NCBI GenBank assembly: GCA_018105865.1
Contig: CM030832.1
Span: 23,559,782-23,623,781, forward strand
Source of the DNA: Metaphire vulgaris
Taxonomy: Eukaryota > Annelida > Clitellata > Crassiclitellata > Megascolecidae
DNA length: 64,000 bases
Direction of reading: 5' to 3'
Below, piece after piece: positions 10,711 to 22,224 of the stretch (its first letter is position 1; every line of letters begins with the position of its first letter). Below the pieces are notes generated by a model, which saw only the letters and a list, made by a program, of their open reading frames with translations, made no database searches and was not told the DNA's origin. The position numbers and the translations under genes were made by a program.

Positions 10711-11806
10711 AGAAAGATGCTCGCTTCGCTTGCGCTCGCTTCGCTCGCAGTGCAGGATAATACTAATCCAATACCTATACCTAATACCCAATCATTGAAT
10801 TCAGCTGAACAACATTTCAATGATCGCCACCTAGCCAAGCTCTGCGCCACGTAATAATTAGGCCTATGTAGTATGTACGTTAAAATCATGCAACTGTGGC
10901 CTTTTGTGACGCTGTACACGTATTTTTGTGTACGTTTGCGCAACTTCCTCGAGCTACGCTCATCAGCGCATCTCGACGTTGTACACATTATGACGTTGCA
11001 GTGAACAATTGAACGTACACTTCGTCAAACGCTTCTTCGACTAAACCGTGTGGTTACCAATAGCAACGTCGTCTTCGAACATCGCCCACCAACGCATCGC
11101 GACGTAAGGACTAAACGGTCTAAACCGTCTACCAATAGTAAACCAATCAGAACGCTTGAAGGTAACAGACAGAGAGACATACAGATAAGGATCTTAATAT
11201 TATAGACTAGAAAGAGGCTCGCTTCGCTCGCGCTCGCTTCGCTCGCAGTGCAGGATAATACTAATCCAAGACCTATACCTAATACCCAATCATTGAATTC
11301 ATGCTGAACAACATTTCAATGATCGCCACCTAGCCAAGCTCTGCGCCACGTAATAATTAGGCCTATGTACGTTAAAATCACGCAACTGTGGCCATGTGTG
11401 ACGCTGTACACGTATTTTTTTGTGTACGTTAAAATGTACGTTAAAATTGCACAACTACCTGAGGCTGCGAACAATTGTTACCAATAGCAACGTCGTCGCA
11501 CGCCCAGCCGACCGTGTTAAACTACGATTCTACGAACAATTGTTACCAATAGCAACGTCGTCTTCGAACATCGTCCACCAACGCATCGCGACGTAAGGAC
11601 TAAACGGTTTAAACCGTCTACCAATAGTCAACGCTCGCCCACGAACGCATGGCGACGTAAGGACTAAACGGTCTAAACCGTCTACCAATAGTCAACGCTC
11701 GCCCACCAACGCATCGCGACGTAAGGACTAAACGGTCTAAACCGTCTAGCAATAGTCAACCAATCAGAACGCTTGAAGATACAGATAACGATCTTAATAT
11801 TATAGA
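10711..11806 (+). repeat. Two tandem CTAGAAAG-family type B units
   Basis: Unit 1 runs 10711-11206 and unit 2 from 11207 to about 11806, joined head-to-tail at ...aaggatcttaatattatag|actagaaagagg. Each runs through GCTTCGCTCGC-rich start, gcagtgcagga-taatactaatcc, gcgccacgtaataattaggcc, gcaactgtggcc and the final aaggatcttaatattata. Unit 2 holds three direct copies of a roughly 63-bp subrepeat (gacgtaaggactaaacgg...) at about 11590-11765. Both outer ends abut (TA)n sequence. Confidence 0.8.
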
Positions 11807-11911
11807 TATTATATATAAAATTTTATATATAGATATATACATATATGCATATATATACATATGTATATATACATATATACATATATATACATATATATAC
11901 ATATATATACA
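11807..11911. repeat. (TATACA)n/(TA)n microsatellite
   Basis: AT-only tract with a TATATACA period. It directly borders the left end of the TIR transposon 11912-14391; a similar tract borders the right end. Confidence 0.9.
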
Positions 11912-12216
11912 TTAGGGTGTGACAAAAAGTACAAAATTTTAGAGTTCACATCCCGTACAAACGGAAATCGATGATCCATATTAAAGTAAATAAGCTATCG
12001 AAAACAGATATTTCATATGAATCACCCATTTCTAGCAACTTTGTTAAGAATGCAAGTCAATTTTGCCAAATTTATGCATTGCATTGCCATTTTCCGACCC
12101 AGTCTGACATTAACAGTATTAGCAAGTTACGCCATTGCACCATTACACCATGGTGTAATATAGCAGGGAAATATATATAATATAGGGAAATTAGCAGGGG
12201 TAGGAAGTTGACAGGG

Positions 12217-12495
12217 GCAAGAAGTTAGCAGAATGATAAAAACACTGGACGATGGAGCAGAAGGTCGCGGGTTCAACTCTGGCAGGAGCCCTAAGGTCAA
12301 TTCAGCCTTCTTTCTCCAGATGGCGATGGCAAATGAGTAGCGGATTAATCCGCGGAGTAAACAGTCGCGTTTCATGAGAACACTGGCCCCGTATCGTGTA
12401 ACTTGCACCAGTCGCCTGGCTGAGGGCCTTGGTAACGGAGATCAGCGCCGCCTTATGAGCCCTGAAGTTAGCCATGAGTGATCGGGAAGGATTTT
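12217..12495 (+). mobile_element. tRNA-derived SINE
   Basis: A tRNA-like head with an A-box-like ttagcagaatga (12225-12236) and a B-box-like gggttcaactc (12269-12279) gives an RNA polymerase III promoter arrangement with normal spacing. A central segment (cgcctggctgaggg, then acggagatcagcgccgcc) is shared with 19105-19245 on the other strand. The tail ends gggaaggatttta. Non-coding. Confidence 0.75.
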
Positions 12496-12621
12496 ACTTA
12501 TACTTTTGCACCATTCTAACTTATATGCTCTGAGTCAAGCAGCATATCATCTTCTAAATTGAACAAAACTGACCGAATAAGAACATAACCATACGTATGC
12601 TACAGTGCTGCAGTTTAACTA

Positions 12622-13205
12622 TTAGTGCAGTAAATGTGATTTGCTTTCTATAGTTGGCAACCCTGATCTTGATTTCTTCATTTGAATTATAACTCGAAGG
12701 CGTGAATCATGTCCATAAACTTTATGGAAGGCTACAGAAACATCCTTGATATGTCTTTCCACATCTTGTGCATGACATGGATAATATGGCATACTTATTT
12801 CTGCATGATTTTCAATGGCTCCTGAAGTGACGTCATGCACGAGTGGAGGGATGTCAAATTTCACCCGTTCCCAATCAATGTTGATGTAAGAGTCTGAAGT
12901 GAAGTTGATTGTAATATTGTTCTTGTCAAAACAACGAATCATACCACTGCGTTGATGATTACTCCGAACTAGTGAAATTTTGCATAAGCAAATTTTCTTA
13001 TATTTTCGTGCTCATCACCGACAGCAGCTAGATACTGATGTTTATTCTGTGGACCACTGCTAAAACAGCACTGGTTGTCACTATCTTCCTCTTCTGTCTC
13101 CCTATCGTTGCCCGTGTAACTGACATCACTGCAAAGGTCATTTGGACTGTTTTCTGAATTGTAATTCATTTCAAACTCTTCTAAAGCAGTACTACTTTCT
13201 CCCAT
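12622..13205 (-). pseudogene. Fragment of transposon-encoded protein (unidentified)
   Basis: Two minus-strand frames: 13205-12969, acidic (EEEDSDNQCCFSSGP), and 12942-12622, which ends with FPPLVHD-type sequence and PCHAQDVERHIKDVSVAF. The latter resembles the C-terminus of transposon-associated proteins that end in P-C-H-x-Q-x-V-E-R. Frames are interrupted and no catalytic core is readable. It is probably the remnant of the transposase of the surrounding TIR element; the assignment rests on location and the VERHIK motif only. Confidence 0.45.
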
Positions 13206-13587
13206 TTCTCTTTTTGTTTTGCCTTCAACCTTTGTTAATTTTCATTTTCTGTCTTCTAGTTATTGCAGCCTACTTGATGTAACTGGATCAATTTTTCAAT
13301 ATCCAGTTTTCAGGTAGTTTTTTCTGCAGATCATTCCATTTCTCAAATAACCTTTTCACTTTTTTCACTATGCTGACAAATGCAATAGTAGGTATGCTGG
13401 CCTTATTATATATCTCAATCACTTCAGATGCAAAAGTTTTTACAACATCAACAGTCTTATGTCTCTCTTTTTGCTGTTAAAAATAACACGCTCTTAGAAC
13501 ATCTTCACACGTTGGCAGCACATTTTAGAAAATTTTGGCTTTGGAAACCCAAATACTGAATGTCAACTTTTACTTCGTGTTCTAGAG

Positions 13588-13931
13588 CAGTGGTTCTCAA
13601 TAATGGACCTCTTTTGAAGTTCAAAAATATCTCATGGACCACCTGCTAATTTGAGCAGTCATCTACTCCAAAGAGGCGGTGATGACCTTTTGTTATTTTT
13701 TGCTTGTCATGCTTTTTCACGTAGAAAATGCACAGAATACACACGAAATGTGCCGATAACCTTTTTGTGCTGATGACCTTGTTTTGATCGTCTCACTTTT
13801 CAGATTTTTCACATGGAAAATTAATATGTCTAATTTTTATTTACGTTTTTTCAGACTTCGCCGCGAACCACTAGACCCCGTCTTGCGGACCACCTGTGGT
13901 CCGCGCGCGGAACAAGGGTTGAGAACCACTG
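13588..13931. mobile_element. 344-bp hAT (Charlie-like) MITE
   Basis: Inverted ends cagtggttctcaa (13588) and ttgagaaccactg (ending 13931), the terminal motif known from Charlie-type hAT elements. Flanking 8-bp words ttctagag (13580-13587) and ttctaaag (13932-13939) differ at one base. No ORF. Confidence 0.85.
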
Positions 13932-14391
13932 TTCTAAAGCTTGCCATAATTTAACTACAATTCACCTCTAAACCCACTTAATGATCATCATTAGAAATCA
14001 TAAATACAATGGTTGCTATGGGCATGAGAAGAAAGCAGAACCCACTAGCTTGCCAAGAAGTGGATCACTTTATGAAGGATATTGTAGAAAAGCCTGTATT
14101 ATTTTAATAGCAAACACCCAAGTTTGCCAAATTTAATCAAAAACTATCAATAGATTCAACAAAACAGTTTATAATATCCCAGCAACTATGTTAATGCAGT
14201 TATTGTTAAGAAGCCATTGCTTTGCAATGAAATATGCAATATACATATTATTCATAAATCAGTTTTTTTCAAAGTTGGGACCCCTAGACATAAAAATAAT
14301 ATATTGAAATAGGGGTTTTTCTTGATCAGTAGATCAAAGAGCATCTTTTTAGTACTGAATGGATATAGTTTGTACTTTTTGTCACACCTAA

Positions 14392-14445
14392 TATACATAT
14401 ATATACATATATATACATATATATACATATATATACAAATGCTAT

Positions 14446-14505
<60 letters not shown>

Positions 14506-14513
14506 ATAGCATT
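14392..14513. repeat. (TATACA)n and (TA)n with a palindromic border
   Basis: Microsatellite on the right of the TIR transposon. At 14436-14515 the word caaatgctattgtct and its reverse complement flank a (TA)n run, making a long perfect-looking hairpin. Translations such as IYIYIY from here are artefacts. Confidence 0.9.
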
Positions 14514-14700
14514 TGGTTTTTTTTTTGTATGCGTGCATGCATGCATGCAGCAGACAGCGTGCTAAGCCTGATAATCACGGCTGTGGTCAATCGTCCAGTG
14601 GTCAAAAGTCCGCTGTGGTCAATCGTCCAGTGGTCAATCGTCCTATGGTCAATCGTCCTGTGGTCAATAGTCCGCGTACCGTTAATTCACCGTCAACAAG
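14514..14700 (+). repeat. Inverted copy of the 10430-10640 minisatellite block
   Basis: Runs T-run, gcatgcatgcatgcag, cagacagcgtgctaagcctg and then tggtcaatcgtcc words, the mirror order of 10430-10640. The two copies face each other across 3.9 kb. Confidence 0.75.
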
Positions 14701-15864
14701 AAACCATTGTAAGAGACAAGGGGACACGAATTCTTAAGTTATGGTCATACATTCAAATCTATGTAGGGGGTTAAGGTCAGGTTTAGTGTTAGGCTTTAAC
14801 ATGAGGTTCAACTTCTATAGCGCCATTTTAAAATAGCGCTATTGTGGCAAAATGAATAAAACTCGATTTGGATTACTGTTAACTCTAAACTGCCGGCGGT
14901 TAATAACCATTGGCGGTGAATAAACTATTGCGGGTGAATTAGCCGACAGCTGCCGAAATTTCTCCAGAGGTGCAAGAGTTTAACATGTTATTTACCTGGA
15001 GACAGAGCACTGCCAATTGGTCTTAAATTAAAATTATAGAAAGAACATAGAGTAGTAGTAGTAGTGTCCTATGTTCAGCCCAAAATATCTGACAACCAAG
15101 AAAAGGTCCTCGTGCATGAAACTACAGAAACTACACTACCTATCTATATATGCCAGCCTATTTTAGGATTTATTTGCATACCCTCACATATTTATAGACA
15201 TATTATTTTCTAGGGGTGAATATTTACTATTACCCCACATTTTTATGGCAGTTGTGTCCCCTTTCACTCACTCCTGACACCCATGTTTCTGATAGCTCAC
15301 CACGCTCCCTCAGGCCTCTTAGCCGAGAAAATCTTAGAGTGCGTAAAAATTCAGGTCCCCTGGTTCAAATTTCTGCTCGTGCTTCATGAATTACGTACTT
15401 TGTCAGTTGTAACATTCTCCGTTTTAGCACGATAAATATTTATGACGTACATTGTCATAGTAACGACTTGTGAGTGAAAATTTTCATGAGAAGTTAAATA
15501 TTCGGGTTGAAAACATTATTTTATTATTATCTTTTATTATTTAGTTTTGTTCAGCTGATTTGTGTTTTCCTTGGTTGTGTACTACTGGTTGTGTACTACT
15601 TTTTTATGCTGTGTTTGTCTCGAATAAAGATGATTATTACTACACTGACTGTGATTGACAGCAAAGTCATAAAAGTCACATGACTATTTAATTTTATTTA
15701 TTTTTGGTTAGAGGGAAAAAACAGAAGTCAATGCAAAATATGCGGCAGCTACAGGTAGCCTATATCAAGCACTTTACAGGCAGTAGCAATATCATTTTCG
15801 TCTCTCGGTTCAATTCGAATGTTGTATAAGTGCATAGCCACTACTAACGACGACTAAGAAGATA
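14701..15864. other. No gene recognised; tRNA-like motif at 15317-15385
   Basis: AT-rich sequence with no coding signal. At 15317-15385 the words ttagccgaga and ctggttcaaattt resemble pol III A and B boxes, so this could be a worn tRNA pseudogene or SINE head. A cloverleaf was not demonstrated. Confidence 0.35.
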
Positions 15865-16420
15865 CTCGCTGGGGCGTTAGCGAGCAAAGCTTGTAGGTAT
15901 GACCCTGAACAATAATTTTGGATAAAGGACCTATGCATGTGAGACGGCTTATTAGGCGTGTATGTTCAGGCCCGTATGAAGTGGGGGAGCAGGGGGTGGA
16001 CATAGGACCTATGCATGTCTTTGTGTTTGGCGTTGTTATTAAGCGAGAAGAATATGAGAGCATAGACGCTAAGCTTGAATACCCGGTCCTATCCTCTTCG
16101 CATTTCAGCCGGAACATGGGTGCGGTATTCGTAGGACATGAACGTTGTTCGGTAAATGGAACATAAATTCCATTAAATATTCCTTCAAATTTAAATAGAA
16201 TAGAATCAGATTTATAGGCTAACAGATATTTATCCACATGACATATGCCGGTACAGCTGTACAATGACGCTAACCTCAGGATGAAACTTTATGCTAAACA
16301 TCATTCTTGGCTATTAACTAAAACACGTTGCTGATTTTCTGTAATAATTTGACATGGTGTTCTACCATGAATCTCAAAGATGCATGTACTAGAAATCCTT
16401 TCTAATCTATTCTATCAAGA
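15865..16420. repeat. Segmental duplication copy A, left block
   Basis: Matches 42195-43000: shared words include gcttgtaggta, ggacctatgcatgtg, gacggcttatta, agaatatgagagcatagacg, ctaagcttgaat, ttcgcatttcag, gttgttcggtaaatg and tttatccacatg. Orientation and order are the same in both copies. This, with 18640-19235, 22952-25480 and 26795-27430, forms copy A of a duplicated locus whose other copy spans 42195-46300. Confidence 0.8.
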
Positions 16421-16859
16421 CAATTTATACAGCGCAGTATCATGATAATAGTCAAAAACAAGAGCGCTTTACACAGGCAAATGCTTTCTCAAATCCGTTG
16501 AACACACTCGCTTAATAGCAACTCCACACATAAAGTAAATAAACCGTCATGCATGTATAGGTCCTATATCCACAAAGTCATGTTCATGAAAGCCCTTCTG
16601 GGCTTCTATGAACATGGCTTTAAATTTTTATCTCGAACTCTTGAACTACATTCATCCAACAAGACTTTCATGATTTCTAGCACGCAGTTACAATATCAGG
16701 CGGGTTGTTTCAACATCAATTTTTCATTCGGTATAACTGAGGTCTGGTCGATATTTTAAGATAGTATTCTGCTATCACCTACTATCGCCTCATAAACTTG
16801 AAATCAACATTTTCGATCGGACCGCTGATTTGCGGGAAGTCTCTCTATCTCTCTGCCTG
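16421..16859. other. No gene recognised (within duplication copy A)
   Basis: AT-rich sequence between the duplicated left block and the microsatellites. Only chance frames are seen. Confidence 0.4.
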
Positions 16860-16872
16860 CCTATCTCTGTTT

Positions 16873-16885
16873 GACTCCTCTCTCT

Positions 16886-16984
<99 letters not shown>

Positions 16985-16999
16985 TATATATATATATAT
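16873..16999. repeat. (CT)n followed by (TA)n microsatellite
   Basis: A (CT)n run of about 50 bp passes into (TA)n of about 70 bp. It borders the array of CTAGAAAG-family units. Confidence 0.95.
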
Positions 17000-18496
17000 A
17001 GACGGGCGAGAAGCGTACATTCAATTGTTCATTGCAGCGTCATAAGTGTACAACGTCAAGAGGTTGGAGGGCGAGCGTTTGACGAAGCGTACGTTTAATT
17101 GTTCTGTCAACGTCGCGAATGCTTGGTGGGCGATGTTCGAAGACGACGTTGCTATTGTTAACCAAACGGTTTAGTCGAAGAAGCGTTTGACGAAGCGTAC
17201 GTTCAATTGTTCATTGCAGCGTCATAATGTGTACAACGTCACGATGCGTTGGTGGGCGTAGCTCGAGAAAGTTGCGCAAATTTAACGTACACAAAAAATA
17301 CGTGTACAGCGTCACAAATGGTCACAGTTGCGTGATTTTAACGTACATAGGCCTAATTATTACGCGGCGCAGAGCTTGGCTAGGTGGCGTATGTACTACA
17401 TTGAATTGTTGTTCAGCGTGAATTCAATGATTGGGTATTAGGTAAAAGTATTGGATTAGTATTATCCTGCACTGCGAACGAAGCGAGCATCTTTCTAGTT
17501 TATAATATTAAGATCCTTATCTGTATGTCTCTCTGTCTGTTACCTTCAAGCATTCTGATTGGTTGACTATTGGTAGACGGTTTAGACCGTTTAGACCGTT
17601 TAGTCCTTACGTCGCGATGCGTTGGTGGGCGAGCGTTGACTATTGCTAGACGGTTTAGTCCTTACGTCGCGATGCGTTGGTGGACGATGTTCGAAGACGA
17701 CGTTGCTATTGGTAACCAAACGGTTTAGTCGAAGAAGCGTTTGACGAAGTGTACGTTCAATTGTTCATTGCAACGTCATAATGTGTACAACGTCGCGATG
17801 CGCTGATGGGCGTAGCTCGAGGAAGTTGCGCAATTTTAACGTACACAAAAAATACGTGTACAGCGTCACAAATGGTCACAGTTGCGTGATTTTAACGTAC
17901 ATAGGCCTAATTATTACGTGGCGCAGAGCTTGGCTAGGTGGCGTATGTGCTTCATTGAAATGTTGTTCAGCATGAATTCAATGATTGGGTATTAGGTAAA
18001 GGTATTGGATTAGTATTTATCCTGCACTGCGAGCGAAGCGAGCGCAAGCGAAGCGAGCATCTTTCTAGTATAATATTAAGATCCTTGCTCTGTATGTCTC
18101 TCTGTTACCTTCAAGCGTTCTGATTGGTTGACTGTGAGCGTTCTGATTGGTTGGCTGTGTGACGTTCTCATTCGTTACCTTCAAGCGTTCTGATTGGTCG
18201 TTCTAGAACCTTAGGCTTCGCGAAGCGAACGGCTTCGCGAGGCGAACGGCCACGCGAAGCGTTTGACGAGCGTACGTTGCAGCGTCATAATGTGTCCAAC
18301 TCGCGAAGCGAACGGCGACGCGAAGCGAACGGCCACGCGAAGCGAACGGCCACGCGAAGCGTTTGAGGAAGCGTACGTTGCAGCGTCAGAACTTGGCTAC
18401 GTGGCTTATGTACATCATTGAAACGTTGTTCAGCAGCATGAAATCAATGATTGGGTTTACTATTACCCTGCACTGCGAGCGAAGAAGCGAGCAACT

Positions 18497-18503
<7 letters not shown>
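17000..18503 (-). repeat. Three tandem CTAGAAAG-family units, minus orientation
   Basis: Reading from 18503 downward: a type A unit (to about 18080, with a GCGAAGCGAACGGCC minisatellite at 18210-18365), then type B units at about 18065-17510 and about 17505-17000 (the last truncated). Junctions read gagcatctttctag-t-ataatattaagatcc. A (TA)n run (18502-18541) borders the 18.5-kb end. Absent from copy B of the segmental duplication, so it was gained after the duplication or lost in B. Confidence 0.8.
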
Positions 18504-18545
<42 letters not shown>

Positions 18546-18639
18546 TCTTCTCTCTCCATTTACAGAGTGCTTTCATTTCCTGAATAACATGTATTCTGTT
18601 GCAAATAAGCTTAATGCTTGCAATGTCTTGTTTAGCCTT

Positions 18640-18777
18640 TGAGTCAATTTTGGCGTGATTTCATAGCTCCTCTCTAATATTCAAGGTGTATTTCTGGTAT
18701 CAAAGTGAACTTAGTAATTATGCAAACTGGTCAATCACTGCGACGAACTACTCCTACATTTCAAAAACGTTTTATAT
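18640..18777. repeat. Segmental duplication copy A, block 2
   Basis: The words atttctggtatcaaagt, cttagtaat and ctcctac match 43020-43120 in copy B. The block is cut by a hAT MITE at 18778. Confidence 0.7.
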
Positions 18778-19039
18778 CAGTGGCGTAGCAAGGTTTTAGC
18801 GAAGGGTTAGGGTTACGACCAACTATTTTCCGACTTCGAAAATCCGGACAAACAAAAAAGGTCGTCACCTATTATTTTGCTTGGCTAAGCCAGTTATAAT
18901 ATAACTATATTCTTTTTCTGCTACCTTAAACCCGATTTTTGGCGCAGCTCTCCACCAATAGAATAAAAATAAGCAATGCATTTTGTTGGTTGGCCAACCA
19001 GGGAAGGTTAACTCCCAGTCCCCTCTGGTTACGCCACTG
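18778..19039. mobile_element. 262-bp hAT-type MITE
   Basis: Ends cagtggcgtagc (18778) and gttacgccactg (ending 19039) are near-perfect inverted repeats of a common hAT-type terminus. Copy B reads through this point without the insert (aaaacgttatattccataac near 43125), so it is a genuine insertion. Flanks share a TTATA word but an exact 8-bp duplication is not clear. Confidence 0.8.
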
Positions 19040-19104
19040 TTATAAACCACAACATTCTGCAATGAGTCAGATGTGTTCAAATAATATTCTGATAGAAAAA
19101 AAGT

Positions 19105-19245
19105 CAAAGTCCTTCCCGAGCCACAGGCTCATAGGGCGGCGCTGATCTCCGTTTCTAGTCGCCCTCAGCCAGGCGTGTGCAAGGCCACGGACACGGGGCT
19201 AGTGCATCGCGTAGCGTACCTGTTTGACTTAGAAGAAATTTAAAA
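19105..19245 (-). mobile_element. SINE fragment (same family as 12217-12495)
   Basis: Minus-strand sequence contains cgcctggctgaggg and acggagatcagcgccgcc, then gggaaggactttgac, the same order as the 12.2-kb SINE. The tRNA-like head is degraded or absent. The two copies differ between the conserved blocks. Confidence 0.7.
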
Positions 19246-20239
19246 TGTCCAGATGATTTGGGAGGAAGTCTGCAGTATCAACTATTTTCAGTTTTGAAGA
19301 AATTGAAAGAAACTGATATGATTTTGCTAATAAAACTAGGTGTTTACCCGTCAAAAATGACGGGGAAGATTGGCTGTTTTACCACCCGATTTTGCGCAAA
19401 TGAAATAGCATTTTGCGCAATTAATTGTCCTTAACTCGCCGCCTTTTCCTTCAACCGAGTTAACGCCCATTCGCATGAATTTTCTGAAACTTGATAGTCA
19501 ACGTAAGTGCACTGATTTGGCAGTGTCGAACGACATGCAGTGCTTGATTCTCTTGTTTGCTGTGCTGCTTTTTCACGCCGAGCAACAGCCTGCTACTCAT
19601 TCTCACTTGATTGTCGCAAACCTTTTGAACGCTGGACTTTTTTGGTTTTCACGGAGGGTTAGAAAGAGGAATAAAAAAGCTAAACAATGGTGCTAACCTC
19701 ATCGTCTTAGCTCTTATATAGCCTAAGATATAGCAAATTCAAAAAAATTAGAAATTTTCTCAACATTCAAAACTTTCGCGAAATTCACCGATAATACTTA
19801 TGCTCAAACATTGGGGTCATCGGGTTAGAATTGATAGATCTTTGCCAAATGTCAACCGATTTTCACACCTTTTGGCTTATTTTGTTCCTCTGACATCCCT
19901 TTACAACTTTGCCGCTGACCAAAGTGGGGTTACCGCTGAAAATATTTTGCTAGGGGGCTTTAAAAATTTTTCAGGGGCGAGAGGGCGATATTTTAGGCCG
20001 TAAACTAGACGGTTAGAAAGAGGAATAAACAATCTAAACAATGGTGCAAACCTCATCTTTTTAGCTCCTATATAGCCTGAGATATAGCAAATTTAAAACG
20101 TTACAGCAATCATTTCTGAAGAACGCTTTTCCAAAAATTAAATCCCCAGTACGGTGACGGCGTCTGAAAATTTAATCCCCACTTGAGAGGTTAAATTTAA
20201 AAACTATGTATTGAGGCTAGGAAGGAATAAATATATATA

Positions 20240-20930
20240 TAATAACGGGGGGCATGGCATTGGAAGAGAGAAGGGAGGTTTGGGAGGAGGAAAGTGGGTT
20301 GTACGGGTTTTCGGAGCAGCGTTGTGTAGGTTTGGGAACGGGATTTGGGGCCGGTGGGGTAGGGCGGAGCGGTGATGGGTTGGGGCCGGGGCGATTGGGA
20401 GAGGGATGGAGAGAGGTACGGGGGTTGGGTTAGGGGTGGGGAGAGAGAAAGGAACCGGGGTTTGGGGCCTGTCGGGCAAGGCAGGGGGCGGGTATGGGTT
20501 GGGGCCTGGGCGATTGGGAGAGGGATGGGAGAAGGAAGGTTATGGGAGGGAAGGGGAACGGGGTTTGGGGCCGGGGTGGGAATGGGTTGGGGCCGGGGCG
20601 GGAATGGGTTGGGGCCGGGCGATTGGGAGAGGCAGGGGGAGAGGGAAAGGGATGGGGAGAGGGAAGGGAAACGGGGGTTTGGGTCGGGACCGAAATGGGT
20701 TGGGGCCGGGGCGATTGGGAGAGGGATGAGAGAGGAAAAAAGGGATGGGAGAGGAAGAGGAACGGGGTTTTGGGGACGGGGCCGGAATGGGTTGGGGCCA
20801 GGGCGATTGAGGGGGATGGGGAGGGAAGGGAAAAGAGGGATGGGGAAGGGGGGGAAAGAGGGTTTGGACCCGGGGTGGGAATGGGTTGGGAGAGGGATGG
20901 GGTGAGGGAAGGGGACGGGGGTTTGCTGGC
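20240..20930. repeat. G-rich minisatellite inside the Helitron
   Basis: Irregular array of gggttggggccggggc, gattgggagagggatgggg and similar words, almost C-free on this strand. A related array lies at 22225-22800 in the duplicated half. Strand asymmetry and G-runs favour G-quadruplex formation. Long open frames here arise from composition only. Confidence 0.85.
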
Positions 20931-21184
20931 TTCGTTAAACGCTCCGTTGATTATATTATACAGTTTTGATTAAACAATATTTGGGCGATTGGGAGAGGGG
21001 TGGGGTGAGGGAAGGGGACGGGGGTTTAGGCTGCAATTAAGACGCTTCGTTAAACGCTCCGTTGATTATATTATACAGTTTTGATTAAACAATATTTGGT
21101 TGTCAATGACAACAGCGTTTTGCAATACCTGCCGTGTTGCCGTCGGACGGGCGGACGGACATCGAGAATTATATAATAAGATTA

Positions 21185-22155
21185 TTATTACGAGCATTTT
21201 ATAGCGCAAATAATCGCAAAGCAGCAAATGCGCTCATGTCGGTTGCGAACCGGATCAATCAAACAATGTCTTCAGTTTTTTCCTAAAAGATAACAGCGTC
21301 ATGGTTGAGTCAGAGGGACGCAATGTTGCTGGCAGACTGTTCCAAACAACCGGGCCAGCGACGGCCAGGTTGCGGTCACCGTAGCCTGTCCGAGTTCGAG
21401 GCACTGCGAGTGTGCTAGTCAGGGCGGAGCGCAGATGCGACCGACCAAGCAACTTAGCCGTCGAGCAGAACATATCAGTTAGATGTGGCGGAGCAGAGCT
21501 GTGTTGGGCCTTGAACAGGATGGTCCCGAGTTTAAAAGTCACGCGTTGACCGACCGGGAGTCAGTGAAGCTCCCGCAGGACTGGTGTGATATGATCGAAC
21601 TTCCCTCTCTGGAACACCAAGCGTGCAGCTGCATTCTGGACGAGTTGAAGTCTCTGTATCAGATGGTCGCTGATGCCATAGAGGATGTTGTTGCAGTAGT
21701 CGAGTCTGCTGCTGATGAATGCTTGAGCCAGCATCCTAGATGCATCAGGGGTCAGCGAGTTCCTCACTGCCCGCAGCTGGCGAAGCTGGAAGAACGACTT
21801 CCTGCAGACTGATGCAACGTGGTCGGCCATTGTCAGCTGACTATCAATTAACACTCCAAGGTTATTGACCACTGTAGCACATTCAATGGTGGCGTCAGGA
21901 CGGCGTAAGGCATTTATTGTAATCTTTTGAATCTGTTGTCTTGTGCCCAGTCAGATAATTTGTGTCTTATCTTCATTCAGCTTTAGGCAATTCTCCGCCA
22001 TCCAGTTCCGGATTCTAGTGATGCAGTCACTTAACTGGTCCATTAATGCTTGCTCCCAGGTTGCATTCCCGCTGCTGTAGATTTGGATGTCATCAGCGTA
22101 TCCGTGCCCAGACATTCCACAGGCAGCAATGATGTTGAATACATCTGACACATAC
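21185..22155 (-). pseudogene. CR1/L2-type LINE RT fragment inside the Helitron
   Basis: Minus-strand pieces in order: GHGYADDIQIYSSGNATWEQ with the catalytic YADD box (about 22100), NWMAENCLKLNEDKTQII, then after a frameshift LGVLIDSQLTMADHV, SSRLDYCNNILYGISDHL and finally VWNSLPATLRPSDS, LSFRKKLKTLFD. The 3' end at about 21190 carries the tatagcgcaaataat signature. 5'-truncated just before the YADD box; frameshift near 21900. Confidence 0.88.
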
Positions 22156-22224
22156 AGAAGGAACAGGACAGGTCACTTGAGGGGTTAACTTTAAAAACAA
22201 TAGGTATTGAGATTAGGAAGGAGT

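Larger units (their letters stand above)
11912..14391. mobile_element. 2.5-kb TIR transposon in a TA microsatellite
   Basis: Left end ttagggtgtgacaaaaagt and right end, read inwards, ttaggtgtgacaaaaagt are inverted repeats of about 23 bp with one base of length difference. Outside both ends is the same TATATACA-type microsatellite. The element carries a SINE (12217-12495), a hAT MITE (13588-13931) and broken minus-strand coding sequence (12622-13205). Its TTAGGGTG start resembles that of the transposon at 47618-50022, also set in (TA)n, and the two are probably related. The superfamily is not identified. Confidence 0.75.

Noticed and set aside
11590..11770. Evenly spaced ~63-bp repeats resembling a CRISPR array
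   Set aside because: Whole units are repeated without unique spacers, and the context is a eukaryotic repeat unit.
14322..14774. 150-codon frame with IYIYIY runs
   Set aside because: Translation of (TA)n and the tggtcaatcgtcc minisatellite.
20204..20973. Long open frames on both strands (up to 177 codons) in G-rich DNA
   Set aside because: They come from the stop-poor, repeated GGGA/GGGG words of the Helitron minisatellite and give simple Gly/Arg/Trp or Pro/Ser repeats.
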